Source: Crocosphaera chwakensis CCY0110 (lineage in GTDB: Bacteria; Cyanobacteriota; Cyanobacteriia; Cyanobacteriales; Microcystaceae). Taken from it: a stretch of 11,936 nucleotides of DNA. The notes beneath the pieces are model-generated. The model ran no database searches and had not been told where the DNA came from. It was given only the letters and a program-made list of their open reading frames with translations. Each line of letters opens with the position of its first letter. The first letter of the stretch is position 1. The position numbers were made by a program, and so were the translations under genes. Positions 1-7,018 of this stretch are shown here, piece after piece. The stretch is from NCBI RefSeq assembly GCF_000169335.1, contig NZ_AAXW01000098.1:1-11936 (forward strand). Direction: 5' to 3'.

Positions 1-445
1 CTAAAGCGAAGGGAATGGCTAAAAATAAAGATAGGGTTAAATAAACAACCCATAAAAACATAAAAGGAGTAACAGCATTAAGATAAAAAAAGATAATTAA
101 GCCAATAAAAATAGATAAAAATAAAAGCCTTAACTGACCATAAGGCATAACTTTTTTAACTAAAGAAGTCCCTTGCCAACCTAAAACAAGTTGTTTAACA
201 ATTAAACTCCAGCTAATTAAAATAGTAAAAATTAAAATAACAAGAAGTAAATAAAACTGAATCGATAATAAAGTATGAGTAAGGGGATATCCCAGACTGA
301 ACCTAGCGATAATAGCTAAAATAGGTAATTGAGCGTGAGTCAAAAAGATAATAGCATCAAGACCAAAAAAGAGGAACGCAACAAGAGCAAGAAAATCAAA
401 AAATATAGTTCGACGAGAAGGATAATTAGATAAAGGATTAGACAT
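1..445 (-). CDS. Multi-pass membrane protein, 3' end cut off by window edge
   Basis: An open frame runs from an ATG at 445 down to base 1 with no stop: 148 complete codons, so the C-terminus lies outside the window. The product starts MSNPLSNYPSRR and is then almost wholly hydrophobic. I see about three to four membrane segments at residues 13-35, 58-80 and 103-148, the last long enough to be two. A basic patch (K/R-rich) precedes the first segment, which favours a cytoplasmic N-terminus. The start follows the TGA stop of the upstream exported protein by two bases (TGATCATG), so translational coupling is likely; no strong Shine-Dalgarno is visible. I do not recognise the family. Its place in a conjugation gene cluster suggests an inner-membrane transfer accessory, but that is inference only. 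Confidence 0.72.
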   Translation of the reverse strand, partial: MSNPLSNYPSRRTIFFDFLALVAFLFFGLDAIIFLTHAQLPILAIIARFSLGYPLTHTLLSIQFYLLLVILIFTILISWSLIVKQLVLGWQGTSLVKKVMPYGQLRLLFLSIFIGLIIFFYLNAVTPFMFLWVVYLTLSLFLAIPFAL

Positions 446-447
446 GA

Positions 448-2307
448 TCAACTTCGACTGAGATAAAGTTCAACGGAATTCCGAGAAGCTTGTAATAGAG
501 AATCATCCCCTAAACCAATGGGAATATCACCATCAATCAAAGCAGCTTCCCCACCATAATAAACTTGAGCTATTCTTTGTACTTTACGTCCATTGACAAA
601 AGGTTTGTGAGTCAGTGGGTCGATTTGCTCCTCGACATTAGATGCGATCGCCTCTATTTTAGTTTCAAAAACTTCTTGCTGTAGGGTTTTTGGAAAAAAC
701 TCATTAATTTGGGCAGTGGTAGGAGTCGCACCATTATTAACCTGATTTAACCAAGCATCTCCAGCATTGGTCTTGCCCACAGCAGCCATGACAAAGGGAT
801 CACTAGAACTTAAATTAAACATTCCTATAGAGTAACCACAGTTTTCCTGATGGCAAAGATAATTAGTAGATGCTGTGTAGGAATTAGCCGGTAGCACCTG
901 AGAAAATTGCCAAGATGACCAGCTTATATCTTGATTAATAGGGTTGAGATTAATATCGGTATAACTAGAAGTTTGGGAACTTTGGGTAATCTGAGTGGAG
1001 TCAATTGAGGGGAGATTAGAATTTGTGGCAGTTACATTATTATTATTATTACCATTGCCATTAACACTCCCATTACTACTGCCAGTAGTAATAGGCTGAT
1101 TATTCCCACTGCCAACGTTAGTAGTATTCGGGGTGGTGCTAGTAGCACTACTACTATTGAAAGTCTGTCCTTGAAAACCAGCAACGACAAAATCATTAGT
1201 TTTATGGTTCATCCAACTAACGGGGCCGATGAAGTAGGGAGTAGCACCACTACCAAAGAAACCACAACTAGCTCTAAAGCGGAAAAACAATTTAGTGGTT
1301 ATGTTCCCTGTTTGCTCATTAACATCCCATAGCACAACCTTAAAAGCCGGTCCGAAGGGATGAATACCGGTAGGCTCTTGACCATTATTGATCCAAGCTA
1401 AACATCCTTCCCCTCCACTAACTTTCTGCTTCTTACCCGAAATCCATCTGATTCCTTCTACGGGTAATGAGACACTAGCCCCCTGATTTTCAATATCATC
1501 TAACTCAACATAATCACAATCTGAATAACAAGGGACATTAAACCCTTCTTTGTAGGAACCACTAAGGGTTCTGTCTTGTTGTCCTTCACGCGATCGCAAA
1601 GCATCAATACGAGCAATAACAGGATTATTAGCTACCCAAGCATTGGGCATTTGAGCAAGGGGAATAGTAGAAAAATAAGGAAGATTGGATAAATATTGAT
1701 TCCCCCACCCTGGAAATTGATTTAACTGAGCTTGAGCTAAACCTGGAATAGAAGATAAAGAAAAATCACCAATTCCTAACTGTTCTAATGTAAGATTTTT
1801 AAGAGAAGAATGCCTTTTTATAAGCTGTGAAAGACGTTGGTTTCCTCCATAAGAATCTAAACCAGGAAAATGCTTAACTTTAGTATTTTTTAAGCTAGGA
1901 ATAGACTGAATCAAATCAGATAAAGACTGTTGATGAATGAGAGGAAATTCTTTGATTGAAACTGAATTAATATCCCCACCACCACTATTAATCATGTTGG
2001 AAATGGTTAAAGTTTGAGGTGAAAAGCTTTCAGCTAAATCCCCTAATTTTAAGACTTGAGTAACATGATATCCTGCTTGCCATTGACGAGAAATGTCATA
2101 ACCGATATCACTATTGTAATCAGCAGGAATAGACCCATCTTGTTCAATGGTTCCAAAACAAGCAAAACTTAGTTTAGTTTGAAGTTCAGATGGAGTTGAA
2201 CCACAATCAATAGTAGTAGCAACTGAAGGAATTTTTAAGCTTAATAAACTTATAACGAGCGAAGGAAATAATAAATGTTTAAACATAATATTTTTTAAAA
2301 AGAACAT
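448..2307 (-). CDS. Exported cysteine-containing conjugation-cluster protein, possible degenerate lysozyme-like C-terminus
   Basis: 619 residues. The N-terminus is a signal peptide (hydrophobic 11-28, likely cleavage after SVA30), so the protein is periplasmic or surface-exposed. Residues about 120-225 carry irregular leucine/proline repeats with recurring IPGL and FPG words. Residues 245-380 form a compact domain with C260, C264, C302 and C348 and the motif EPTGIHPFGPAFKVVLW (311-327). Residues 383-455 are a Ser/Asn/Thr-rich linker including an Asn run. The C-terminal domain (about 465-619) has C485 and C490, the words FFPK and QRIAQVYYGG. From memory, cyanobacterial conjugation clusters contain a conserved exported protein of this layout ending in a transglycosylase-like domain; here I find no convincing catalytic Glu before the YLC motif. 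A VirB1-like or mating-surface role is inferred. Start M1 has an AAGGGGA site; M8 (2286) is an alternative because a hairpin covers that site. Confidence 0.8.
   Translation of the reverse strand: MFFLKNIMFKHLLFPSLVISLLSLKIPSVATTIDCGSTPSELQTKLSFACFGTIEQDGSIPADYNSDIGYDISRQWQAGYHVTQVLKLGDLAESFSPQTLTISNMINSGGGDINSVSIKEFPLIHQQSLSDLIQSIPSLKNTKVKHFPGLDSYGGNQRLSQLIKRHSSLKNLTLEQLGIGDFSLSSIPGLAQAQLNQFPGWGNQYLSNLPYFSTIPLAQMPNAWVANNPVIARIDALRSREGQQDRTLSGSYKEGFNVPCYSDCDYVELDDIENQGASVSLPVEGIRWISGKKQKVSGGEGCLAWINNGQEPTGIHPFGPAFKVVLWDVNEQTGNITTKLFFRFRASCGFFGSGATPYFIGPVSWMNHKTNDFVVAGFQGQTFNSSSATSTTPNTTNVGSGNNQPITTGSSNGSVNGNGNNNNNVTATNSNLPSIDSTQITQSSQTSSYTDINLNPINQDISWSSWQFSQVLPANSYTASTNYLCHQENCGYSIGMFNLSSSDPFVMAAVGKTNAGDAWLNQVNNGATPTTAQINEFFPKTLQQEVFETKIEAIASNVEEQIDPLTHKPFVNGRKVQRIAQVYYGGEAALIDGDIPIGLGDDSLLQASRNSVELYLSRS
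644..651. other. HIP1 octamer GCGATCGC
   Basis: Perfect palindrome GCGATCGC, the highly iterated palindrome of many cyanobacterial genomes, inside the 619-residue gene. In AT-rich DNA of this length it should rarely occur by chance. Confidence 0.9.
1036..1051. repeat. ATT trinucleotide run in linker of exported protein
   Basis: A run of five ATT units plus one base on the plus strand encodes the consecutive Asn residues of the low-complexity linker between the middle and C-terminal domains of the 619-residue protein. Such runs can change length by slippage without breaking the frame. Confidence 0.7.
1590..1597. other. HIP1 octamer GCGATCGC
   Basis: Second perfect GCGATCGC palindrome, also inside the 619-residue gene. 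It supports a cyanobacterial origin for this DNA. Confidence 0.9.
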
Positions 2308-2335
2308 AAAAAGTTCCCCTTATTTTAGGGGAACT
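2308..2335 (-). terminator. Hairpin with short U-run, terminator or start-site-occluding structure
   Basis: On the minus strand AGTTCCCCT (2335-2327), loop AAAATA, AGGGGAACT (2320-2312) form a perfect 9-bp stem followed by TTTT (2311-2308). It sits 8 bases after the stop of the 143-residue gene and immediately before the first ATG of the 619-residue gene. The form fits a small Rho-independent terminator, though the U-run is short. The 3' arm contains the only Shine-Dalgarno-like sequence (AAGGGGA) for ATG 2307, so the same structure could instead limit translation of the next gene. A partial terminator giving attenuation is also possible. Confidence 0.6.
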
Positions 2336-2343
2336 GCTGAAAC

Positions 2344-2775
2344 TTAAACCTTTAATATTTTTTGGATTTTGTCAGTGTTTTCGGGAGTAACACGATTAAT
2401 CAAAGATACGCCATTAAATTCAAACATAGCTAAAATTCCGTCAAAATAAGAGTGAAGAAAAACTTGTTCTTTAGAAGGTATTTTTTCAAAATTAGGTACT
2501 TTCTCAACAAAATAACGAGAATATTGGGGTTGAAAAATAAACCACTGCTGAAGTTTATCATTACAATAATTTTTTACTTCATTAGGAATTTCGTCAGGTA
2601 AAGGAGTTTTTAAATCCTCTATTAATTTCTCGACAACATCAGGGTATTGATAGAGAGTATGTCGAATGCGATCTCGCTCTGCGAGTGTGACAGCATCGCT
2701 TTGAGGTTTAAGACTATCGACAAATTCTTTAATGTGGTTCGGAACTTGTGTCGAAGGGGTGACGATAGAAGTCAT
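2344..2775 (-). CDS. 143-residue soluble protein of unknown function
   Basis: I do not recognise this family. The product has no signal peptide or membrane segment, is mostly helical in appearance and is rich in charged residues, with one cysteine (CNDK, about residue 71) and an aromatic-rich stretch (WFIFQPQYSRYF, about 78-89) followed by FLHSYFDGILAMFEFNG. It probably folds as a single small cytoplasmic domain. The start is well supported: GAGGAG (2787-2782) lies six bases before the ATG, the best ribosome binding site in the window. A weak promoter-like pair lies just upstream and a terminator-like hairpin just downstream, so it may be made in larger amount than its neighbours. Its position among transfer genes suggests an accessory role in conjugation, but nothing in the sequence shows one. 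Confidence 0.8.
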   Translation of the reverse strand: MTSIVTPSTQVPNHIKEFVDSLKPQSDAVTLAERDRIRHTLYQYPDVVEKLIEDLKTPLPDEIPNEVKNYCNDKLQQWFIFQPQYSRYFVEKVPNFEKIPSKEQVFLHSYFDGILAMFEFNGVSLINRVTPENTDKIQKILKV

Positions 2776-2781
2776 AATTTT

Positions 2782-2787
2782 CTCCTC
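2782..2787 (-). promoter_or_regulatory. Strong Shine-Dalgarno of the 143-residue gene
   Basis: GAGGAG on the minus strand, six bases before the ATG at 2775. It fixes that start and is stronger than the sites of most other genes here, several of which have none. Confidence 0.75.
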
Positions 2788-2803
2788 AATTTTGAATAGT
2801 TCA

Positions 2804-2832
2804 AATGTATTGAATGTATAGATTAAAGTCTA
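2804..2832 (-). promoter_or_regulatory. Possible promoter for the 143-residue gene
   Basis: TAGACT (2832-2827) and TACATT (2809-2804) each match four of six positions of the bacterial -35 and -10 consensus, with a 17-base spacer. They lie in the 76-base gap between the 423- and 143-residue genes and would give a leader of about 20 bases. AT-rich DNA produces such matches easily, so this is tentative. Confidence 0.3.
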
Positions 2833-2851
2833 ACAAAAAATTTTAGAAAAA

Positions 2852-4123
2852 TCAGCCTAAAGTTTGTAAAACTTCACGAGTTTGGTCTTTTTGTGCTTTG
2901 CGTTCAAAATAACTGTCAAGCTGAGGCTCTAAATTATTTTTAAGTTGGGCGATCGTTTCAGAAGGTAATTTACCTTCTATATGCTCCCATTGGCCTTGAC
3001 CTAAACTACGAGCTTTTAGAGTATGACCTTGAGATGAGGTAAAAGTCATGGTTTGATCGTCGGGATTATATTTAAGATTAGACTCGTTGCTATTGACTTC
3101 ATAAGATTCATGGGATTTTAAGATTTTGGTAAAAACAGGCATAGCTGTTTCTGCTTGAAGTTGTTGATGTTCTTGCTCAAATGTTTGAGAAAGAGAATCT
3201 AAGTCTGCATAAGATAATGAGTTAATATCATCATTGGTTATTTGATGTCCAAAACCATCATCTAGATATTTTTCACCTTGATAAGCTCGAACAATATATT
3301 GATCATTTTCTCCTACAGACCTACCTTTCGGTAAAGTTTGCATTTGTTGAGAAACTTCTTGAATTAAATTATTCCGTTTTTGGGACTGCTCTTGATTCAG
3401 TTCAACTGGTTTATCTTTGATCTCTTTAAGGATTTGACTAGCATCTACCTCAGAAGATTTAGACACGAGTGAAGGATTTTCTAAAGACTCATCAGCCCGA
3501 AAATCTATTAAAAAATCACCTTGATTATTAAGTAAAGAAAAAGTGGTTTCACTGGTAGCAATGACTTGATAATCCCCCACTTGATAAGTTTCAAAGGCTC
3601 CAGTTACAGGATCTACTTGCTGAGACTCATTAGGGGAAAGTAAACGCCCTTCTTTAATCTTATCTAAAGCCGTTTTCATAACAGCTTTAGTTGCTATTTC
3701 TTCAGGAAGAGAAGAAATTTTCTTTCCTAAATTAACAGTTTTAGCAGCAAGATTATCTTTAAAGCCTTGTAATTTATTCTGAATTGATTCAGAAGAAAGA
3801 GAGTCTTTAAAAGATTGAAACCACCCTTTACCTTTCTTTTCCTCCTTTTCAACTGTTTCTATTACTTCACTTCTAAAGGATTCGGTTTGTGATACTTTCT
3901 CTTGATGAGATTTGTTAAAATCCTTGAATAAATTTCCTTGAGGGTCTAAATTAGTAGTATCAGACTCAAATCGAGCAGGAATAGCAGCAAATTGTTGAGC
4001 CGTTTTAGCATCAATTGAGTTAAGGATTTCATCATATTTTTCATTAATTTTCTCGGATTGCCGGATTAACACGGCATTATTTTGAAGTTGGATGACGGCT
4101 TGATTCGTTTGTTGTTGAGACAT
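2852..4123 (-). CDS. 423-residue conjugation-cluster protein sharing a C-terminal module with the next upstream gene
   Basis: No recognised family. No signal peptide or membrane segment, so probably cytoplasmic. Residues 1-135 are Gln/Lys/Glu-rich and likely helical or coiled-coil, with a basic/acidic patch EKEEKKGKG at about 92-100. Residues 169-210 look like a small beta module (GDYQVIA, FSLLNNQGDFLIDF). A second segment near 273-317 begins NDQYIVRAYQGEKY and is followed by a helix. Residues 349-400 contain LKYNPDD, TLKARSLGQGQWEHIEGKLP and a leucine-spaced helix. This last module resembles residues 241-289 of the 306-residue neighbour (L[KR]Y, QWE, G.L and L...L spacing), so the two are probably paralogous or share a binding module. 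The 24-base gap upstream has no clear Shine-Dalgarno. A role with the coupling protein or relaxosome is a guess from position. Confidence 0.82.
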   Translation of the reverse strand: MSQQQTNQAVIQLQNNAVLIRQSEKINEKYDEILNSIDAKTAQQFAAIPARFESDTTNLDPQGNLFKDFNKSHQEKVSQTESFRSEVIETVEKEEKKGKGWFQSFKDSLSSESIQNKLQGFKDNLAAKTVNLGKKISSLPEEIATKAVMKTALDKIKEGRLLSPNESQQVDPVTGAFETYQVGDYQVIATSETTFSLLNNQGDFLIDFRADESLENPSLVSKSSEVDASQILKEIKDKPVELNQEQSQKRNNLIQEVSQQMQTLPKGRSVGENDQYIVRAYQGEKYLDDGFGHQITNDDINSLSYADLDSLSQTFEQEHQQLQAETAMPVFTKILKSHESYEVNSNESNLKYNPDDQTMTFTSSQGHTLKARSLGQGQWEHIEGKLPSETIAQLKNNLEPQLDSYFERKAQKDQTREVLQTLG

Positions 4124-4147
4124 AATGATAATGTTATTAGTGAGAAA

Positions 4148-5068
4148 TTATAAAGTAAAATTAGAGGATTGAGAAGAAGGAGGATAACGAATAGATTGAG
4201 AAGAATTAAGCTCATATTGAAGTTCATTAAGGGAAGTCTGGCTTAAAGTCCCTGAAACATATTCCCATTGATTCTGTTCATTTAATTGAGCCACTAAAGT
4301 TTCACTATTATTAATAGTCAAAATAGCCTTGCCTTGATGATAACGTAGCTTTTTACGTTGATGTAATTGAGAAAATAAGTGATGTAAAAAAGCTGGATTC
4401 TGAAAAGGATTAGACTGATTAGAGTGAAGAGAGTTTATGGATTTTTTATCTTCTGAACCTTCAAGATTCAACTGATTATCTGAAAAAGAAAGAGGAAAGA
4501 AAATATCTTCATTAGAAGAATTAGAATTAGATGTTATCTTAGACTGATTATAAGTTGACGGTGAAGTAACTAAAGACGGTTGAGAAGATAGGGGATTAGT
4601 CAACTCTTGATTAACATTAATAGTTGAATTTGACAAATTAGCCATTGATTTTCTAAGGGTTAAATAAAAAGGAAGAAAATCAAAAGACTCTTGATTAGAA
4701 TCAAACCTTTTATTTAATTCATCTTCGATTAACCAATGACCAATAAGAGCATCACCTAAAGTTAACTCATTTTGCTTAACCCCTAATTGTAATCGATTAG
4801 TTCCGACAGCTAATTGTAATTGATTATAATTATTACTTAATAATAAATTAGAGCCTTGTCTAATTTCCCAATCAGTCTGATTATCAGTCTGATTTTGCTC
4901 AATGCTTTGTAAAATACCTGAAAGATTTTCAGGAGTCAAATTATTAACAGTCTCTCCTTTAAATTGACCATATTTTAACTCATCTTGGTGATAAATTGTT
5001 AAAGGCTCAGTACCAAGATAAGATAAAAAATCATTAGTTGAAGTTTGAGCTTGACGAGGAATTAACAT
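4148..5068 (-). CDS. 306-residue protein directly behind the coupling ATPase, paralogous C-terminal module
   Basis: No recognised family; no signal peptide or membrane segment. The N-terminal part (1-145) has YHQDELKYGQFKGETVNNL (26-44) and a strand-like region LQLAVGTNRLQLGVKQNELTL (83-103), written here as adjacent strands. Residues 146-225 are a Ser/Asn-rich, probably disordered linker. Residues 241-289 contain LRYHQGKAILTI and NQWEYVSGTLSQ followed by an amphipathic helix, matching the C-terminal module of the 423-residue protein; a short motif at 41-58 also resembles residues 300-317 of that protein. The ATG lies three bases after the TAA of the coupling ATPase gene (TAAATTATG) with no Shine-Dalgarno, so it is probably translated by coupling. 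Close association with the VirD4-like gene suggests a partner of that ATPase, which is inference. Confidence 0.8.
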   Translation of the reverse strand: MLIPRQAQTSTNDFLSYLGTEPLTIYHQDELKYGQFKGETVNNLTPENLSGILQSIEQNQTDNQTDWEIRQGSNLLLSNNYNQLQLAVGTNRLQLGVKQNELTLGDALIGHWLIEDELNKRFDSNQESFDFLPFYLTLRKSMANLSNSTINVNQELTNPLSSQPSLVTSPSTYNQSKITSNSNSSNEDIFFPLSFSDNQLNLEGSEDKKSINSLHSNQSNPFQNPAFLHHLFSQLHQRKKLRYHQGKAILTINNSETLVAQLNEQNQWEYVSGTLSQTSLNELQYELNSSQSIRYPPSSQSSNFTL

Positions 5069-5071
5069 AAT

Positions 5072-7009
5072 TTAAAACAAGTCATTTAAGTCAGGGATAG
5101 GGTTATTAGAAGATTCTTCTTGAGAGACTTTCGGCAAGAAGAAATTAGCTAAATCTTCCCGAAAACTCATAGCAGCTTGAAGAGAAATAGTCGGATCATC
5201 TGATTGTGTTTGTCTAGAAGATTTATTGAGATTAATCGAAGATTTATATTGTCGTTTTTGAGCTTGTTGACATAACCAAGGATAGACTTTTTTATCATAT
5301 AAACTCTCGCATTGTTTTTCAAGAGAAAAATAAGATTTAGGGAGAGGAATTTTGGTTAAATGCCAAGGGCGAATACGACTTTTACGTTTTTTGTCTCTAG
5401 GGTCAGTTAGAGTTTCACGATATTCAGTGCCAATATAAATACACTCCCCTTGAATCATGCTATTAATTTCATCAGCACTCATAAGAGGTAATTGCATCAC
5501 TTGTTCACTGGTACTTTGAGAACCGCCTCCATTCATACCAAAGTTACGACTACGAGACTTATTTTTAACGATAGTTTCGGTTTGTCCTAAAAAATCAGAT
5601 AATTCTTTAGCGGTTTTTTGAGTGCCAGGATTAAACCAAAAACGATGGTTAGCCGGTCCTCTAATAATCTCTGAATTTTCTCTACCATAAGCTTTTTCAA
5701 GTTGATTAAATTCTTGATAGCCTAAGATTAAAACTAAACCTTTTGAACGTAATTCATTAGCCCAATTAGGAACTTCATTTAACGTCAGAGTAGGAAATTC
5801 ATCAATAGAAAGAATTAAAGGACAATCTCGTTTGGTGGCGAAATTAAGGTTAACTAAAATGGTCATAATCGCAGCAATGAGGGGATTGACTACGTTACGA
5901 CGTTGGCGATCGCTCTGAAAAACCAGTAATTGTTTACGTCCTAACATCAAATTCACATTAGTCTTGCCAGTGTAACTAGGAAGAAAATGAGGTTGTTGAA
6001 GTTCTTCAAGAAGATCGTTAGCTTGTCCGATGATGCCCCCAGAAGTAGGAGCAGCATCTTTGACAGAGATAATTTGCTGAAAAGGTTGGCGTACCCAATA
6101 AGGAAGATAAGGGCTACTATTTTCTTTGGCAGTAGCTAAGCGTTTAGGAAAATCAGATAAGCCAAGAAACTTAAAAGCAGTGGCTAAGTCGGCGGTTTGA
6201 TAGTGAGCAATGCCAGAAGCCATTTGCTTTTCAAGGTCTGTGGCATTTTTATGATTTTGTGTAGAGATCGCCCATTCTTGAGTAAACTTAGCATATTGAA
6301 GAAGGGCAGTCATCAGCCGTTCACCAGCCGGGCCAAAGAAACCATCTTTCTTATCTCCATTTCCTCTAAGATTTTCTTGAAAGGTTTTGGCAATGACACT
6401 AGCCATAGCCTTATCATTGCAATCTCGCATGAAATCTAAGGGATTAATAGTACAACTAAAAGGTCTGCCAGGAGAAAAAACCTTGACATCGTAACCTTGA
6501 GACTTAGCATAAGTAAGAATAAAAGGAGTTTGACCATCGGCTCCACGTTCGTCCGCTTTGGCATCATATAAAACAATAGGATGACCTTGTTTAATGGCCG
6601 AGAGGAGCATGGGGTTAATAACGGAAAAGGTTTTGCCAGAACCAGATTTTCCCACCACCTCGATTAAAGGGTTGCAAGTAGGAACAAGAATAGCAGGGGG
6701 AGATTTAGTAATAAGGATTTGAAGGGAAATAAAAAAACTAAATCCCCAATTAAGAAATGGACGCTGCCAATCGGGTGTACGCTCGAATGAGGGAAGTTGG
6801 AACTTTCCAATAACAAGACAAACGGATTTAACTTGTGGGTTGCGTAATTGATGAATACCAACTTGAGTCCCTTTAGCAATAACATCGGGGCTGGCCCAAC
6901 TGGCAATCGTGAGTCTTCGTTTAGAATTACTCCCTCCCCACAACATCAGGGTGAATAAAATAGTCATGCCCAAAATCATTTGTGCTTCAGGAGTGGCTAA
7001 AAAATCCAT
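5072..7009 (-). CDS. virD4: Type IV coupling protein (VirD4/TraG/TraD family ATPase)
   Basis: The coupling protein brings the relaxase-bound DNA strand to the secretion channel and drives transfer with ATP. At 645 residues it has the usual family length. An N-terminal membrane segment is seen at residues 8-25 and a second hydrophobic stretch at about 88-110. Walker A is GKSGSGKT (120-127); VLYDAKAD (146-153) follows as in TraG proteins; Walker B is LILSIDEF (398-405) with the acidic pair D403-E404; and GYQEFNQLEKAYG (430-442) matches the conserved region after Walker B that carries a glutamine. The C-terminus is polar and ends acidic (PIPDLNDLF), typical of tails that contact substrates. AAGGAGG overlaps the end of the upstream gene and AAGG lies closer to the ATG. 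The gene follows the VirB9-like gene by nine bases. Intact; family assignment is firm. Confidence 0.95.
   Translation of the reverse strand: MDFLATPEAQMILGMTILFTLMLWGGSNSKRRLTIASWASPDVIAKGTQVGIHQLRNPQVKSVCLVIGKFQLPSFERTPDWQRPFLNWGFSFFISLQILITKSPPAILVPTCNPLIEVVGKSGSGKTFSVINPMLLSAIKQGHPIVLYDAKADERGADGQTPFILTYAKSQGYDVKVFSPGRPFSCTINPLDFMRDCNDKAMASVIAKTFQENLRGNGDKKDGFFGPAGERLMTALLQYAKFTQEWAISTQNHKNATDLEKQMASGIAHYQTADLATAFKFLGLSDFPKRLATAKENSSPYLPYWVRQPFQQIISVKDAAPTSGGIIGQANDLLEELQQPHFLPSYTGKTNVNLMLGRKQLLVFQSDRQRRNVVNPLIAAIMTILVNLNFATKRDCPLILSIDEFPTLTLNEVPNWANELRSKGLVLILGYQEFNQLEKAYGRENSEIIRGPANHRFWFNPGTQKTAKELSDFLGQTETIVKNKSRSRNFGMNGGGSQSTSEQVMQLPLMSADEINSMIQGECIYIGTEYRETLTDPRDKKRKSRIRPWHLTKIPLPKSYFSLEKQCESLYDKKVYPWLCQQAQKRQYKSSINLNKSSRQTQSDDPTISLQAAMSFREDLANFFLPKVSQEESSNNPIPDLNDLF
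5906..5913. other. HIP1 octamer GCGATCGC
   Basis: Third perfect GCGATCGC palindrome, inside the coupling ATPase gene. Confidence 0.9.
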
Positions 7010-7018
7010 TTTTCTACC

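Noticed and set aside
4124..4147. Near-palindromic TAATGATAATGTTATTA before the 423-residue gene
   Set aside because: Too many mismatches for a stable stem or clear operator; explained by AT-rich composition.
6197..6439. 80-codon plus-strand open frame inside the coupling ATPase gene
   Set aside because: Lies fully antisense to a well-supported ATPase gene, has no ribosome binding site and no recognisable domain.
6664..6906. 80-codon minus-strand open frame in another frame of the coupling ATPase gene
   Set aside because: It overlaps the region coding for the Walker A motif and its Leu-rich product is a typical frame shadow.
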